Below, piece by piece: positions 1-12,040 of a stretch of DNA of 64,000 nt. The stretch lies in contig CM034547.1 of assembly GCA_020055645.1 (NCBI GenBank), positions 6,200,001-6,264,000 on the forward strand, written 5' to 3'. Position 1 is the stretch's first letter. Every line of letters starts with the position of its first letter. The position numbers and the translations under genes are program-made. Below the pieces are notes generated by a model. It made no database searches, was not told the DNA's origin, and saw only the letters and a list, made by a program, of their open reading frames with translations. This DNA is from Tomocerus qinae (lineage: Eukaryota; Arthropoda; Collembola; Entomobryomorpha; Tomoceridae).

Positions 1-340
1 CATTAGGATCTTCGAGAATACATCGCACGCTGAGTAGCAAAGACCAAACCGAATGGGCCGGGCTCCAGTCGTCTTTAAGAATGCAAACTCGTCCTTGAGA
101 ATCAATGTTCGGATGATAAATTAATGTAGAGAACTTCATTACAGGTGGCTCTAATGGATAACGTTCACCGAATCGGAGAGTCGCTTCTATGGGATTCCCT
201 GACGGAGAGAAAATTGTGATGTGCCACAAACAGATGTTCTCTTTTGATGGAAACCCCGAAATTCCTGTCAGAGTTTCTCTACAAAACTCCTTCCAGTCAT
301 TTAGCAAACGCTTGACTAACCAATTGCTTCGTCTATCCAT
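1..340 (-). CDS. Ubiquitin-conjugating enzyme E2, 5' part (runs off window)
   Basis: The reverse strand reads open from the ATG at 340 to the window edge, giving 113 residues without an intron; the C-terminus is outside the window. The protein has the E2 core: an N-terminal helix, a beta sheet ending in YPLEPPVMKF, the HPNI motif at residues 76-79 that stabilises the transition state, and a catalytic cysteine at residue 86 in GRVCILKDDWSP, followed by the LLLSV...EDPN helix. E2 enzymes take ubiquitin from E1 as a thioester on this cysteine and pass it to substrates with an E3. The loop after the cysteine is two residues shorter than the usual CLDILK form. Which E2 subfamily it belongs to is not clear. 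The family call is secure; activity is inferred. Confidence 0.87.
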   Translation of the reverse strand, partial: MDRRSNWLVKRLLNDWKEFCRETLTGISGFPSKENICLWHITIFSPSGNPIEATLRFGERYPLEPPVMKFSTLIYHPNIDSQGRVCILKDDWSPAHSVWSLLLSVRCILEDPN

Positions 341-3300
341 AATAAATTTTTATTACGAATCCCTGTTTCTGTATCTTGTATGTTTCTATCCTTTGTTCAG
401 CTGATTCTCTCAGAGGATTTGCTGAAAATAATTAAAAAAAAAATTATTGGAACCCTTTGGGCTTTAATGTAGAAGAAAAAAATGTATGTGCTGGAAAACA
501 AACTTATATTTTTGTCAAAGTTGTATTGTCTTTTTAAATCAAAGCAAAAAATGCTTTTCCTGGAGATTAGAATACCTTAAAATGCCTTCGGCTTAATAGT
601 TGTTGATTGCAATATATATTCAAAAATATTATTGAAATTTAGCCAATTTAGACTGGTTTAAAGTTACAGTATTCAGAATGTTTAAGTTTATATTTCATTT
701 GCGGATTCAACCGCAGTCAGAGTCACTAAATCAGTGTTATTATATTCAGATCGTAGACCTCAATCAATCTACGTAAAGTTTCTTCTACGAAAATGCTAAT
801 GGTCATCTGCTTATATAGGTTTATACAGCTCTGTTCTTTAGGTCTCTGTGTCTAACCACTTACTATCACATTTCGATTTTTTAATTCATTCGTATTTCTC
901 TGTAGAGAAAAGATCTCGTTCTTACCGAGTAGTGGCAATGCGTCACGTATTCCAAGTAAAGCATTAAGCTTTGCATTTTGGCATAACAGTAACTGTAGTC
1001 AGTAAGGACTGGAGATAAGGAGAAGCTACGTCCTTCGTGGAAGAGGGGTGAACAGTTAATAACGAAATGTAAGCACTTCTCTTACTTACGCGATGTATGT
1101 TATCAATGTCAAATGTGTTATTGTACATTAGGTTATAAAAATAAAACATTTTTTTTACTTCTTGTCTTATACATTAAGCATATTCACTTCCCTCCGAGTA
1201 TTCAGTTGCTGACAAATGTCAATAATTGCATATCAATGTATAATATTACAAGAGACTTGTGCCACAGTTTCACACGAATATGATTCTTACTTGAGAATGA
1301 TAAGAATTTTTTATTAATTATTTTGAAGATTAGGGACTAGCGGACTTGATTACTGGGTATTCAGTATTGTGGCAACTGCGATAAAATAAATCTCACAAAT
1401 ACATCAATCAGAATCAAAATATTGTAGAACTGAATGGGTACATTACTTGGGTGTAAAAAAGAAGCATTTTTAATTACAATGAAATTATCATAGTTTAAGC
1501 CTAGTTTATAGTCTAGGTTTCATGCAGTTATCGTGGGAGCGTTAAATGAAGGTGAAAATTGCCACCCTTGGATCATTGAAGCATTTCAATAACTCGGAAA
1601 GTGAAGAACTTCATTTTAACGTCAAAATAACTTGGTAAAATCCAAATTGTAAATTTTGAAAGTGAAAATTTTCACTGTAACTTCACAACATTCACGATAT
1701 AACTTAGTGAAACCTGTACTATAAACTAGGCATTAATGACCAAAGCAGAATATAATCGAGTCGAACGAAAGAAGTGCATCTATGAGTATAAAATCTTATT
1801 TACTACACTGATTTTCTTGTGTCTAATAAAAAGACCTGCGCTTAACTCTTGTAACGTTAGTATTATGAAAGGAATTGCAATTAAAAAATGTTATTATGCA
1901 CTTGCAGTTAGCAAATTACTATTTATTTATTTAAGTGTGGTCAGTAGAGTGATTTGAAATATCGTTCCGCGTGATGCGACTTAGCTATTTATCTCATAGC
2001 TATGCTGATTCTAAACCAACTAGAATTAATTATTTTCATAGATTTCCAAAATTCTTATTTTATTTATGACTATTGAGTTTGTTGAGCAGGACTATAATGG
2101 GACGTAGTAGTGGGTGACCGAGTACGCAGTTAACGTTGTACCTATAATGTTGTGTATATAAGTATTGCAGAGATTACTACTGTTGGTAATACCCAAATGC
2201 TCACACATTTATTGACAATTATACCTAAATGTGCTCTATACTCTGTACCTTGTAATTCGTACTGAAGAGAGAGTTCAAGTGCCAGATGATGTAAGATACT
2301 ACTTAATGCTAATACTAAGTATCTGTCGAACTTTAATTGATTGATCATAATTAGTAATTATTGTTCGCATTAGTCAATTAGCCCATACTATACATTTTAC
2401 ATTATACTGACTCTTCGCTGTCATCTTTTATAGCCTACTTGGTAGATTAGTTAGGCTACTCTTTTCATGCATAATTTTATTGGTTATCTAATGTGCATTT
2501 CCGCGTTTCAATTTCAGTATTGGGAATACGTGACTCATATGTTTATACCAATTGCAAAATGTGCTAGGGCGAGGAATTCTTTAAATGAAGGCATATTATA
2601 ATGTAATAGGTATAGCTTATCATTGTTGTTTGATTCTTCTAGTAGGGAGATACGTATTCCTCTCCTATACTGAATGACAACAATAATAAAAGTTGCTCTC
2701 TGTTGCATGTTGGTGTTCAAAATGCTAGAGTATTTCCTTATTTGTTATGCCAATGACAATAACTATGTAAGTAATTATTACAATTCATAACCGTACCTAA
2801 GACATGAAATTATAAAAGAAGGGGAATTAAATGTAATCATAGTAAAGCTACACGTAAAGTGTACATGCTTCGTCTAGCAAAGTAATCCATGCATTAAATT
2901 TAGTTTAAGTGCATGAAATATTGTACATAGCAATCTTGTGATCCAAATCTAGTGCACTGCTCAAGTTGCTCAAATTTGTATTACGGACTAACTTAATACT
3001 TAATCTAATTAATCTGCACATTTATTTATCTCATGCCGTACCAAAACATATTTATGTGTGCATTTAGCGTTTGCATCGTCCACAATGCTACGATAATAGA
3101 TAATTGGCAGTATAGGTATCAATACGTACATGCTCACTATTATCAAAGTTCTTGTAGGGCATTAGCAAATCATCTCAAATCTATAAACTAAAGTAACGAA
3201 ATCTGATTTGTACACTTGCAATTTCATCTTTAGTATAGATATATCTGCACCAAATAGTTGAGCTACGCTTTATAGCATTTAGACATGTATAACAAATGAA

Positions 3301-4232
3301 ACGTGTTATAATATTTTACACAGGTGAGTATAGAAATAGTTTTCTTGTACTTTAATATCTCTGACTGACGAAGGAAATTGCTTTGACTTTAAACAGGGTC
3401 AAAAAATTCAGGAACTTTTGGTCTTAGTTATGAATTTTTATTTTGTATTGAATGAAAATGAAAATATCAAAACTGCATGCTATGTTGATGCTCATTACAT
3501 GATATTTACTTGTTTGACCTAAATTTAAATATTGAAATTGCTTCTTAATTTTCTTCATAAATTTTTACATATTTTTAGTCCAAATACATGAACAGGGAAC
3601 CCTGTGCCTAAACGGAAATAAATAATCAAACGAATCATTTATAATAATTAACAATATCAACACTCGATCATTGTTTATGCTATAGTACCCTTTTTGTAAC
3701 AATTCTCATAGTATAGGATTAGGCAATTACTACAGAGCACTGTATTTAGTATTGAGCTAGTATAGTGCTTGTGTAAATAATGTACAAGAGTTACTATTAT
3801 CTAGTATATCTAGTGTTTCTATTAAAATCAAAAGTGTTTTTATGTGAATGAACAACATGCGCCTGTCTTTGCGTATTGCTTCGTTAAATGCAAATATTAC
3901 GTAGGCACATTCATTACATAAATACAAAATTGCATTAATTGTTGAGTTTTATGTACTAATCTTTGCTTCAGTTCTCAATTAGCCAGCCATTGAGGTGATC
4001 AGTCATTTTAACAAGATTAACTCACACCCATAACAATATCTGACTTAATACTTACCTTCAGTCACTCTTCAACCAGGAACCTTTAATGGCAACGTTCACA
4101 CATATTTTTAAAATAATAAATGCAAATAGCATAAAGTGACGTGATTTTGACATCGACTGCAAATATTTTATTGCTATTACGAATTATACAATAACATTTT
4201 AAGTTTGTGCAGCAGTGTTTGAAAGTGCAAAA
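341..4232. other. AT-rich non-coding region
   Basis: About 3.9 kb with no supportable gene between the E2 and the GMC oxidoreductase, which probably includes promoter and 5' UTR sequence of both. Open frames here are short, and most start with non-ATG codons. The only structure I see is the TTAA-flanked inverted-repeat element at 1495-1736. Confidence 0.6.
1495..1736. mobile_element. TTAA-flanked MITE
   Basis: The segment is bounded by TTAA at 1495-1498 and at 1733-1736. Just inside lie inverted repeats: GCCTAGTTTATAGTCTAGG on the left against GCCTAGTTTATAGTACAGG read inward from the right, continuing into GTTTCA, for about 22 of 24 matching bases. It is about 240 bp with no coding capacity. 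TTAA target sites are typical of piggyBac-type transposons, so this is probably a non-autonomous piggyBac-like element. The family assignment is inference from target site and size only. Confidence 0.6.
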
Positions 4233-7200
4233 ATGCGAATTCGGAGACAAGCGCAAATAGCAGCGGCTGGAGGGGCCATTTTTGCCCTCATGGATTTTAT
4301 GATTAGTAACATGACTACTATTTTTCTCATGAGTCATTGGTCGGAACTTCAAAGTGATCGTATTTTTCAACCCAACCCACAGCCTCCTCCTAATGGCTAC
4401 GATTTTATTATTGGTAAGACCACTATTTACTTCTGAAATGCTTTTAGCAGTCACGTTTAATTTTTGCAGGACCAAATTGAGTCCACTTCCGCCAAGGGTG
4501 TATTTAGGGGAGGGGGGAAATTGTACCCCCGCGAAATCAAGGGAAAAGAATTTTTTTAATTTCGCGCTTCACGCGATTTTGTGATTTTTAGGCTATTTTA
4601 GGCTGATTTTCGACAAAAGAAACCAAAATTTTTCCTTAGCCATATAGTTGTATGATGTCATTGCCCCCTCCGAAATCGACTTCTAACTGCGGTACTGGCT
4701 TCGGCTACATTCATGTAAATGAAATGTTGAACATGAAAATCTAGACACGTGTGTACAAATGTGTAATAATTCTTTAATATTAATAGGTGATTACATATGG
4801 TCGTACAGTGTCACTACATTGCTTAAGGTCAAGCAAGGTCACATAAATGTATTATCTTATATAGTAGATAAAACATAAACTTATCATGTTGTAAATATTC
4901 TGCATGGGGCGTCTGCAATAAATAAAATAAATATTTGCAAATCATAAATCCAAAATTTCGCAATAATTCATTTGTCCACATTCCAATGAAGGATTTTTTA
5001 TGTGGGTACATCATTAAAGATTAGAGTTTCGACAAAATTTTCACAAGAAAATGTATCTTTTGATTCAAGTAGAAAAGGAAAACATTTTGACTGTGTTTAG
5101 AAAACAAATTAAAAAAGAATGTACAAAATAATAAAATTCCTAAATTTAAATTCCTAAATCTCCAGGAGGAATTTCTGCATTAGAATTAAGAAAATAATTA
5201 TCCTGAAAGTCATAGACTTAGGCCACATTAATGTAATTGTGCAATATGTATACCTTGCATAATTTCTAAATATTATTGGATTAAATTCGTATGAGTTGAG
5301 TTATGGAATTGTTGAAACTCTTTATCTCAGCTCTAACTTGATGAAAATAATATTTGTCAATTTAGTTGGAGCAGGGACGACGGGGTGCGTTTTAGCAAAT
5401 AAATTATCCGAAAATTTTAACGTCCTTCTATTGGAAGCCGGAGGGGCTAATCATCATGTGTTGAATAATGTTCCTACCTTGTCCTTCACTAATCATAACC
5501 GAGTTCCTCATGATTGGAGATATAAAACAGTGCCTCAGAAGCACTCGTCCTTTGGATCCGTGGGAAATGTTAGTTAATTATTTCTCTGATTTTTATTATG
5601 CACACTTGAAAGTTTTAAATAAATAAATATTCGTTTTTTAACTTTACAGGTTACTCTGTGGCCTATGGGAAAAGGTTTAATTTATATTATTATTGTATGG
5701 AAAATAAGTAGTGCGATATATGTATTAATGATATTTGATACATTTAGGTTTTGGAGGATCTAGTTTGCTAAATGGGATGGTTTACATTAGAGGAAATATG
5801 AACGGCTTTCAAGAGTTAGCCGATTGGACAGGAAATCCTATCTGGAATATAGAAAATGTTCTGAGACATTATAAAGCTATTGAGGACTATCATGGCCACT
5901 TTGAAGATAACGGTATGAAATTATTATTTCAGAATTAGAAGGTTGTTTTTGCTGATATTCATGCTTTATTTGTAATACAGATTATTCTGGAGTTCATGGA
6001 ACTGGTGGTGGAATGACAATTGAAAGAGGAACACAAACACCATTTATTAAGAGGTTTTTAAAGGGTGGACAAGAGATGGGTTATCAAATACGGGATCCAA
6101 ATTCTGACGAGCCAATCAAAGAGGGTATGAGCTTTTTATTGTTTTGCATGTTGGATGGAAAAAAAGGGAGGGAAAAAGAAAAGTATTTACTGGTTTTAAA
6201 CATATTAAATATTCCAGATAACTCAATATTATTTTACAACAGGTTTTTCTCCGATGGATTCACATTTTAAAAATGGCATGCGTTGGGATGCTTACAGAGG
6301 ATTTCTTGAGCCTATTATTAACAAAAGAAGAACTTTAACTGTTTTAAAATACGCATTTGTTATCAAGGTAAAGTAAATAGTAAACATAAATGATGTCATT
6401 TTAGGAATTTTTCATATATTAAAGCTTTTAAAGATTATTTCTAAAGGCTTTAATTGGGTTGTGGTACTATTTAGGTTCTCATAGGAGGGAAAGACAACAC
6501 GGCTTACGGAGTGGAGTATGAAAGACACGGGAAGAAATATCAAGCTAGAGTCAATAAAGAAGTAATTCTCAGTGCTGGAGCTATTCAGTCTGCACGAATT
6601 TTAATGCACTCGGGAATTGGTCCAAAAAATCATCTCCGAGAAGTTGGGGTAAAGTAAAATTGATTTTAATAAACTTTAACTTTGCCTGTGAATTCAGAAG
6701 AATATTTTTCTTTGTTATAGCTGGAATCAATTGTGGATTTACCAGTTGGACAAAAACTTCAGGACAGACCTGCTTCATACCTTGGACCATTTTTCGTTTC
6801 GACTGGGATGTCATTTTTAGCACCGAGAGACACCTCGGCTGAAAATTTGTGGAAATACTTGACAGAGGGTAAGGGTCCTTTGGCCTCCAGTCGAATTGAA
6901 GCCAGCTACATTGCCCGGAGTAAATATGCACGGGCCGAAAATAAATCGGCAGACATTTTTACCTACATTTTGGCTCAGTCGACCTACAAGGGATACGACA
7001 GAGACCTTCTCCTCTCCATCAATAAAGATCCGGAGATATACAAAAAATACTACAGTCTGTGGGAAGGTCAAGACAGCTTTTTCCAAACTGTTGCCCTAAC
7101 CAGGCCTGACAGTTATGGAGTTCTGAAGTTGAAGGACGCAGATCCATACAGCTACCCACTGCTAGATCCAAAATACTTCAGTGTGGAGCGAGACTTGGAG

Positions 7201-7842
7201 ATTTTAGTCGAAGGAGTCAAACTAGCAACGAAATTAGTCGAAGAAACGAAAAGCATGAAAGAGATCGACGGCAGAATGCTTCCCATCCCTTATCCAGGAT
7301 GCGAGAATTTTGAATTTCGAAGTGACCCTTATTGGCGATGTGTTGTTCAATACACGACCATCACTGCGTACAAGACCTCTTCCACCGCACCAATGGCCAA
7401 AGACACAAGCTATCCTGCCGGAGTCGTTGACTCATTCCTCAGGTACCATTACCCCCCTCCCCCGGTTGAAGTAAGGCAGTGGTTGCACAGATACCTATCA
7501 ATGTTATTGTTTTAATTAGGTTAGGTCCCTAGAAAGCGGGTCCTGGCATGCCCTTGTGTATTTCATGGCACGATTTTTAAAATGTGCAACAACTACCTTA
7601 CTTCAACCCCTCCCCAATTTCACTCTGCACTAAAAATATTAAAAATATAAAGTTTAATCAATTAATATTGTATTAATAAATATTATGACGTCATTTTCAG
7701 AGTTTTTCATACCAAAAACTTGCGAGTGATTGACAGCTCAGTTTTTGAACTGCAGAAACTTTCTGCCAATCAGTGCACATGCCAAATGGTTGGGTCTCTT
7801 GCAGCAGAATTTCTCACCAAGTACTGGAAAAATCGGAACTAG
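4233..7842 (+). CDS. GMC-family FAD oxidoreductase (glucose dehydrogenase-like), nine exons
   Basis: Exons: 4233-4413, 5366-5568, 5650-5674, 5748-5912, 5981-6124, 6243-6367, 6475-6648, 6721-7442 and 7701-7842. All phases agree, giving 626 residues, a normal length for the family. The N-terminus has a hydrophobic stretch that suggests a signal peptide or anchor. The FAD-binding motif VGAGTTGCVLANKLS is split by the first intron, after GYDFII. GFGGSSLLNGMVYIRG and SGIGPKNHL are family signatures. GMC enzymes oxidise alcohols or sugars with FAD; insect members act in cuticle, immunity and ecdysone metabolism. The oddity is at the active site: the usual histidine of the H-P-x-G-T motif is replaced by lysine near residue 557 (TAYKTSSTAPM), while the asparagine of the final motif survives (SANQCT). 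The family call is firm; catalysis is doubtful. Confidence 0.9.
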
Positions 7843-8335
7843 TCACAATAACCTTAGTATAGTATAATATTATCATAATATAGTCATGTGTTTAATTTAC
7901 TTGCAAATATAATTACTAAGTATTATATTTTTTGTAAAATATGGGATTGTACTCGCCCACCATAATTTGTAAAAAAAGCCTGAAATGTGAAACAAAAATA
8001 AAAGTGGTTTTCATAGCCGAAAATACAACTTTTGAGAATAACATATTTTTAATATAGATAATATCAAGTCTTTGTCTCAAAGTCAAAGACCAAAAACTCA
8101 TACATCATAATTAGTATTGGGTGTATGAAACCTGAAACTAAATACTTACTGAAAATCCATCAAGCTTTGATAACCCTTTTTAAGTAGCGGCAGTCTACAA
8201 ATAAACGAGGTTCCCTTTCTCAGTTGGAAATAGGGAACTTTCTGGAAACAAAGACTCGCAAATCATTTAGAAATAATAAAAAACAGTTTTAGCTACCATA
8301 CAAGGATAATACTTCTCTTTCTAAGCATTTTGAAT
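7843..8335. other. Intergenic spacer
   Basis: About 490 bp between the GMC stop codon and the ATG of the first F-box gene. It is AT-rich and must hold the 3' UTR of one and the promoter of the other. I see no repeat or RNA gene. Confidence 0.5.
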
Positions 8336-10464
8336 ATGGAAAATTCATTCTCTCAGACAGGGATCAGTAAAAGATTACGTCTAAATGATTTGGAAGATCG
8401 CATCCTGCATTTGTACGAAAACAATCTTATCACCGAGGATGAACAAAATAATATAGTAAGTCGATCATGTGTTTTACTATAAAAATATTATCTAATTAAC
8501 ATTATTAAAATAACCTTAGGTCTTAGGTCGTCAGTAAATAATGTTTCAAGACCGTAGTAAGTGAATGCTGTTTAAACAATAAATATTACGTACAGATGAG
8601 TTATGATGACTTAATTGTCAATTTCTTTTGAATATACCTATACCTAGACGTCAAAAAGAGGAAGGGAAACTGAAAATGAAATCTTTCATCTGCTTATGCA
8701 AAGAGACATAAAAACTTCGATTGAAATGCTCAAAATTTTGAAGAATGAATTTTGCGGACTAGATTCTACAGAAGATACTGCTCAATTTGACACCACCGAA
8801 GATAGGAAACTTTCTCTATTTCCAGCTGACAACCCTATGATAATATCAACGGTAGTTTCACTTTAAAATAATAAATCTTAATAGATAATGAATTTGTGAA
8901 AAAGAAATATCCTAATAATTGCATTGCTAATACTAAATATGAAATATATTATGAAATATAATGTTTCATTTATAAAATGACATTTTTTGACTTTTGACAA
9001 TATTTGTAACAGGTAATCCAGAATGTGTTTCGGTTTTTGAACCTGAAAGATATCCAAAACTGCCGATACGTTTGTCGTGAATGGAATCAAGTTTCAGAAC
9101 CGTTTCTTCGGAAAAGATCTCAGATTTCATTTGGCTATCCTGCCAACGCTTCTTGTTTTTCAAAAACTACAGTAAATTTTAACTACGATTTCAGATTAAC
9201 TCGGACGAACATGCCATTTACCGCGCTAAGACTGACATCATTTAAAGAAAACAGTGCTCCGTGGCCAAAGGCCGTTTTGGAAGAACTTCTTCAGTCATGG
9301 AGAGGAAATCTGAAGGAATTAAAAATCGAAGAGTTTAGGCTTCAAGACATACCCAAAGTATCCATGCCCATGGAACCATTTAATATCACAGATTTGTTTC
9401 CGGTAACACACCTGACGAAACTAAATATCGACAATCGTCGCAACATTTATAATTTGGATAATAACTGGCAACAGCTGCAACTTTCAATGGAAAAGCTAAT
9501 TCACATCAAGTATCTTAAGGTTGCTAAATGTGTGCTGAAGTTCAAAGTAAATTGTCGAATGTCCCCAGCTGAAGTTGAAATTAGAGACTGTTCATTTTCT
9601 TTTCCCATTGAAGTCAGTAAAAACTTATTGAATACATTTATCGATTTTCAAGAAATGCAAAAATTTGAATTTGATTGCTATTTCGATTTACATCAACGAA
9701 ATGTATTGTTGGATGTCAGTGGAAATTTTGAGTTGAACGAACTTAGTCTCCGAGGCGTTGAAATCCTGAATTGGAGCTCGTCAAATTGGAAAATAGGCAA
9801 ATTGAATTTATTATCAGTATGGCAAGGAAAGACAAATATGAATATCAAAGAGATGACCGTTTCTTATTCTCATTCGTTCAATTCTTTGTCTGAAATCCCG
9901 GGAACAGTCGAAAAACTAAACTTTAGTAATACGAAAATTTTTCATGAACAAGTTTCGCTGCCTAATTTGACGCATTTGATTTTCCAATCTCACGAAAATA
10001 ACTTAGAATGCTTCCAAAACTGTAGTAAATTAACCACATTGGAAATCAAAAAGGATAATTTTTACGGAACGCAAGGATTTTCATGCAACATCCTTCCTCC
10101 TACCATCAGAAAACTTCGTATCGAAGGAGGATGGAAAATAACTGGCAACTGGCCTCATCATGGACTCGAAAAATTAATTTTCGACAATTGTCCAAGTAGC
10201 ACTTTTAACCTAGTAACTAAATTTAAGCCAGAAGAAGTCGCCATCACACTAACCCCTACAAGTGGAAAAAACGTTCAACTCTTCAAATTTCTTAAGAAGA
10301 CTAACAAACCCATTTGGATTGGACGATTTGTATGGAACAGGATTGATTTTGCCACAAGTGATTTTTCTGCTCTGGTGGATAAGCAATCAGGCTACTATTT
10401 TTTTGATAATAAAAGAGGAACAACAATTGAACATGATGAGCACGAGAGAAGAATGAAACTGTGA
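8336..10464 (+). CDS. F-box/LRR-like protein 1
   Basis: Exons: 8336-8455, 8648-8851 and 9013-10464, all in phase 0, giving 591 residues. The third exon opens with an F-box-like segment, VFRFLNLKDIQNCRYVCREW at about residue 113, lacking the leading Leu-Pro of typical F-boxes. The rest is about 450 residues of irregular leucine-rich repeats with recurring L-x-x-L-x-I patterns. F-box proteins couple substrates to the SCF ubiquitin ligase through Skp1, with the repeats binding the substrate. The C-terminus ends in an IGRFVW...YYFFDN..GTTIEHDE block that recurs in the paralogue at 14574-16097. The first two exons (108 residues) match nothing I recognise and were chosen because a good ATG and splice sites link them in frame. 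The substrate is unknown. Confidence 0.75.
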
Positions 10465-12040
10465 TAATAATATTCAACTATTGCTAAGACTTTTTTGATT
10501 ATATTTTACCATTTACTTTGTAATGACCTGATTTCATACATTTTGTATACTATTTAAATAGTTTATTGTAGTATCGTTAATAATTTACGTATAACGTATA
10601 CGTATGGAGAATGATGTAACTTATAAATCTTAAGATTAAGTGTGTAAGGACCAAGGAAATTTTGTTTTAACTTTTTAACCCTCGCAAACAATACTTATTG
10701 ATTATTAGATATTATAATAATATTATCAACGTTTTGAGAATTGTAGAAAACACGAGACATGACATTATATTAATAAGGCATGGAAGACTTAGGTAATTTT
10801 GACTTAATTGTTTTATTTGACACAATGTGCTAGGTGTAGATATAGAATTTATCTACGTACTATTTATACTTACGTAAGTACATAATATAATGTGCTTGTT
10901 ATGAATTGGTGCTAAAGATGCTTCATAGCTGTACTCTACTTACAATCTGCGTAATTATAATAATTATTAAAACTACATTATAAAAATACGTTAAAAAATA
11001 CATTAAAAAATTTACATCATTTACGATTAGTGTTTCTGTGATAGTGACAATAATGATTAATGCCCATTAGTATATATTGACGTGAAAAAATCCGTAGCAA
11101 AAAAGTACAACATAAAAAATTACTTTGTAACGGCCTGATTTCATATTTTATATACGTTTATATCGTTTAAGCCTATGGCAAGACTATTGTTAATTACATT
11201 TACTAGCGAAAGATATGACTTATTAATGTTAGCATTTAGGTAATGATATTCATGGTATATACGCAAGTTTAGCTAAAGAATTTTTTAAATAACATTATAA
11301 ATACTATTTGTAATCACTGATTGCGAACCACCGAAAAATTATAAACATTTAGAAAATACAAAAAAATAAGTAAAGAACTGCAGAAGATATGGTACCTGCC
11401 CAATAGCCCAATATAGTAATTGTGTATACCCACTAAAGTACTACTTATAAATATTTTGGTCCCTGTTTTTACAAGAATACATTATATATTTTGTAAGCAA
11501 ACTGTTCAATCAACATGACTGTACATGACGTATTTTGTCATTACTAACTATTAATTACCTATTATAATTTATAATTAATTAATACATAGTTCGATTAGAT
11601 AAAACTTTCTATTATAGGTATAATAATAGTGTCATGACATGCCTGTATCGGTTCGATGGCGAAATAGTACAACCATATATGGTACAACCTTATAAAATAA
11701 AATAATAACAGTTACATTTACAAAAGATATTTCATGGACTTTGATGATAAGAATTAAAATAATATTTATACACAAAATCTAAAATGCATTTTATTTTCTT
11801 TACGATATTTTTTGCATTTTTCTACGTTTTTGTAGACCTATTCTACCGTCTTTCAATGCCAGTCGCCTAGTGTATCCGGGAGAATAGAGAGGAATATATT
11901 ACAAATGCGACGATGTACAAGGAATTGGTTTTCAGGCGGTAGTATCGAGAAGATAAAAACAATCCTTTCTTCATTTCAGCTACAATCTACTCTACTACTA
12001 CAGTCAGTGTTCAAAAATCATCAATGAATAATTTTGAAAA
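10465..12040. other. AT-rich intergenic region
   Basis: About 1.6 kb of low-complexity, AT-rich sequence between the F-box gene and the zinc-finger gene. No coding frame, tandem repeat or RNA gene is visible. Confidence 0.5.

Noticed and set aside
4354-4584. Forward frame overlapping the first GMC exon
   Set aside because: It is out of frame with the oxidoreductase exon 1 and runs through its donor site into the intron.
11640-11670. Possible tRNA B-box (GGTTCGATGGC)
   Set aside because: No matching A-box, acceptor stem or cloverleaf could be formed around it.
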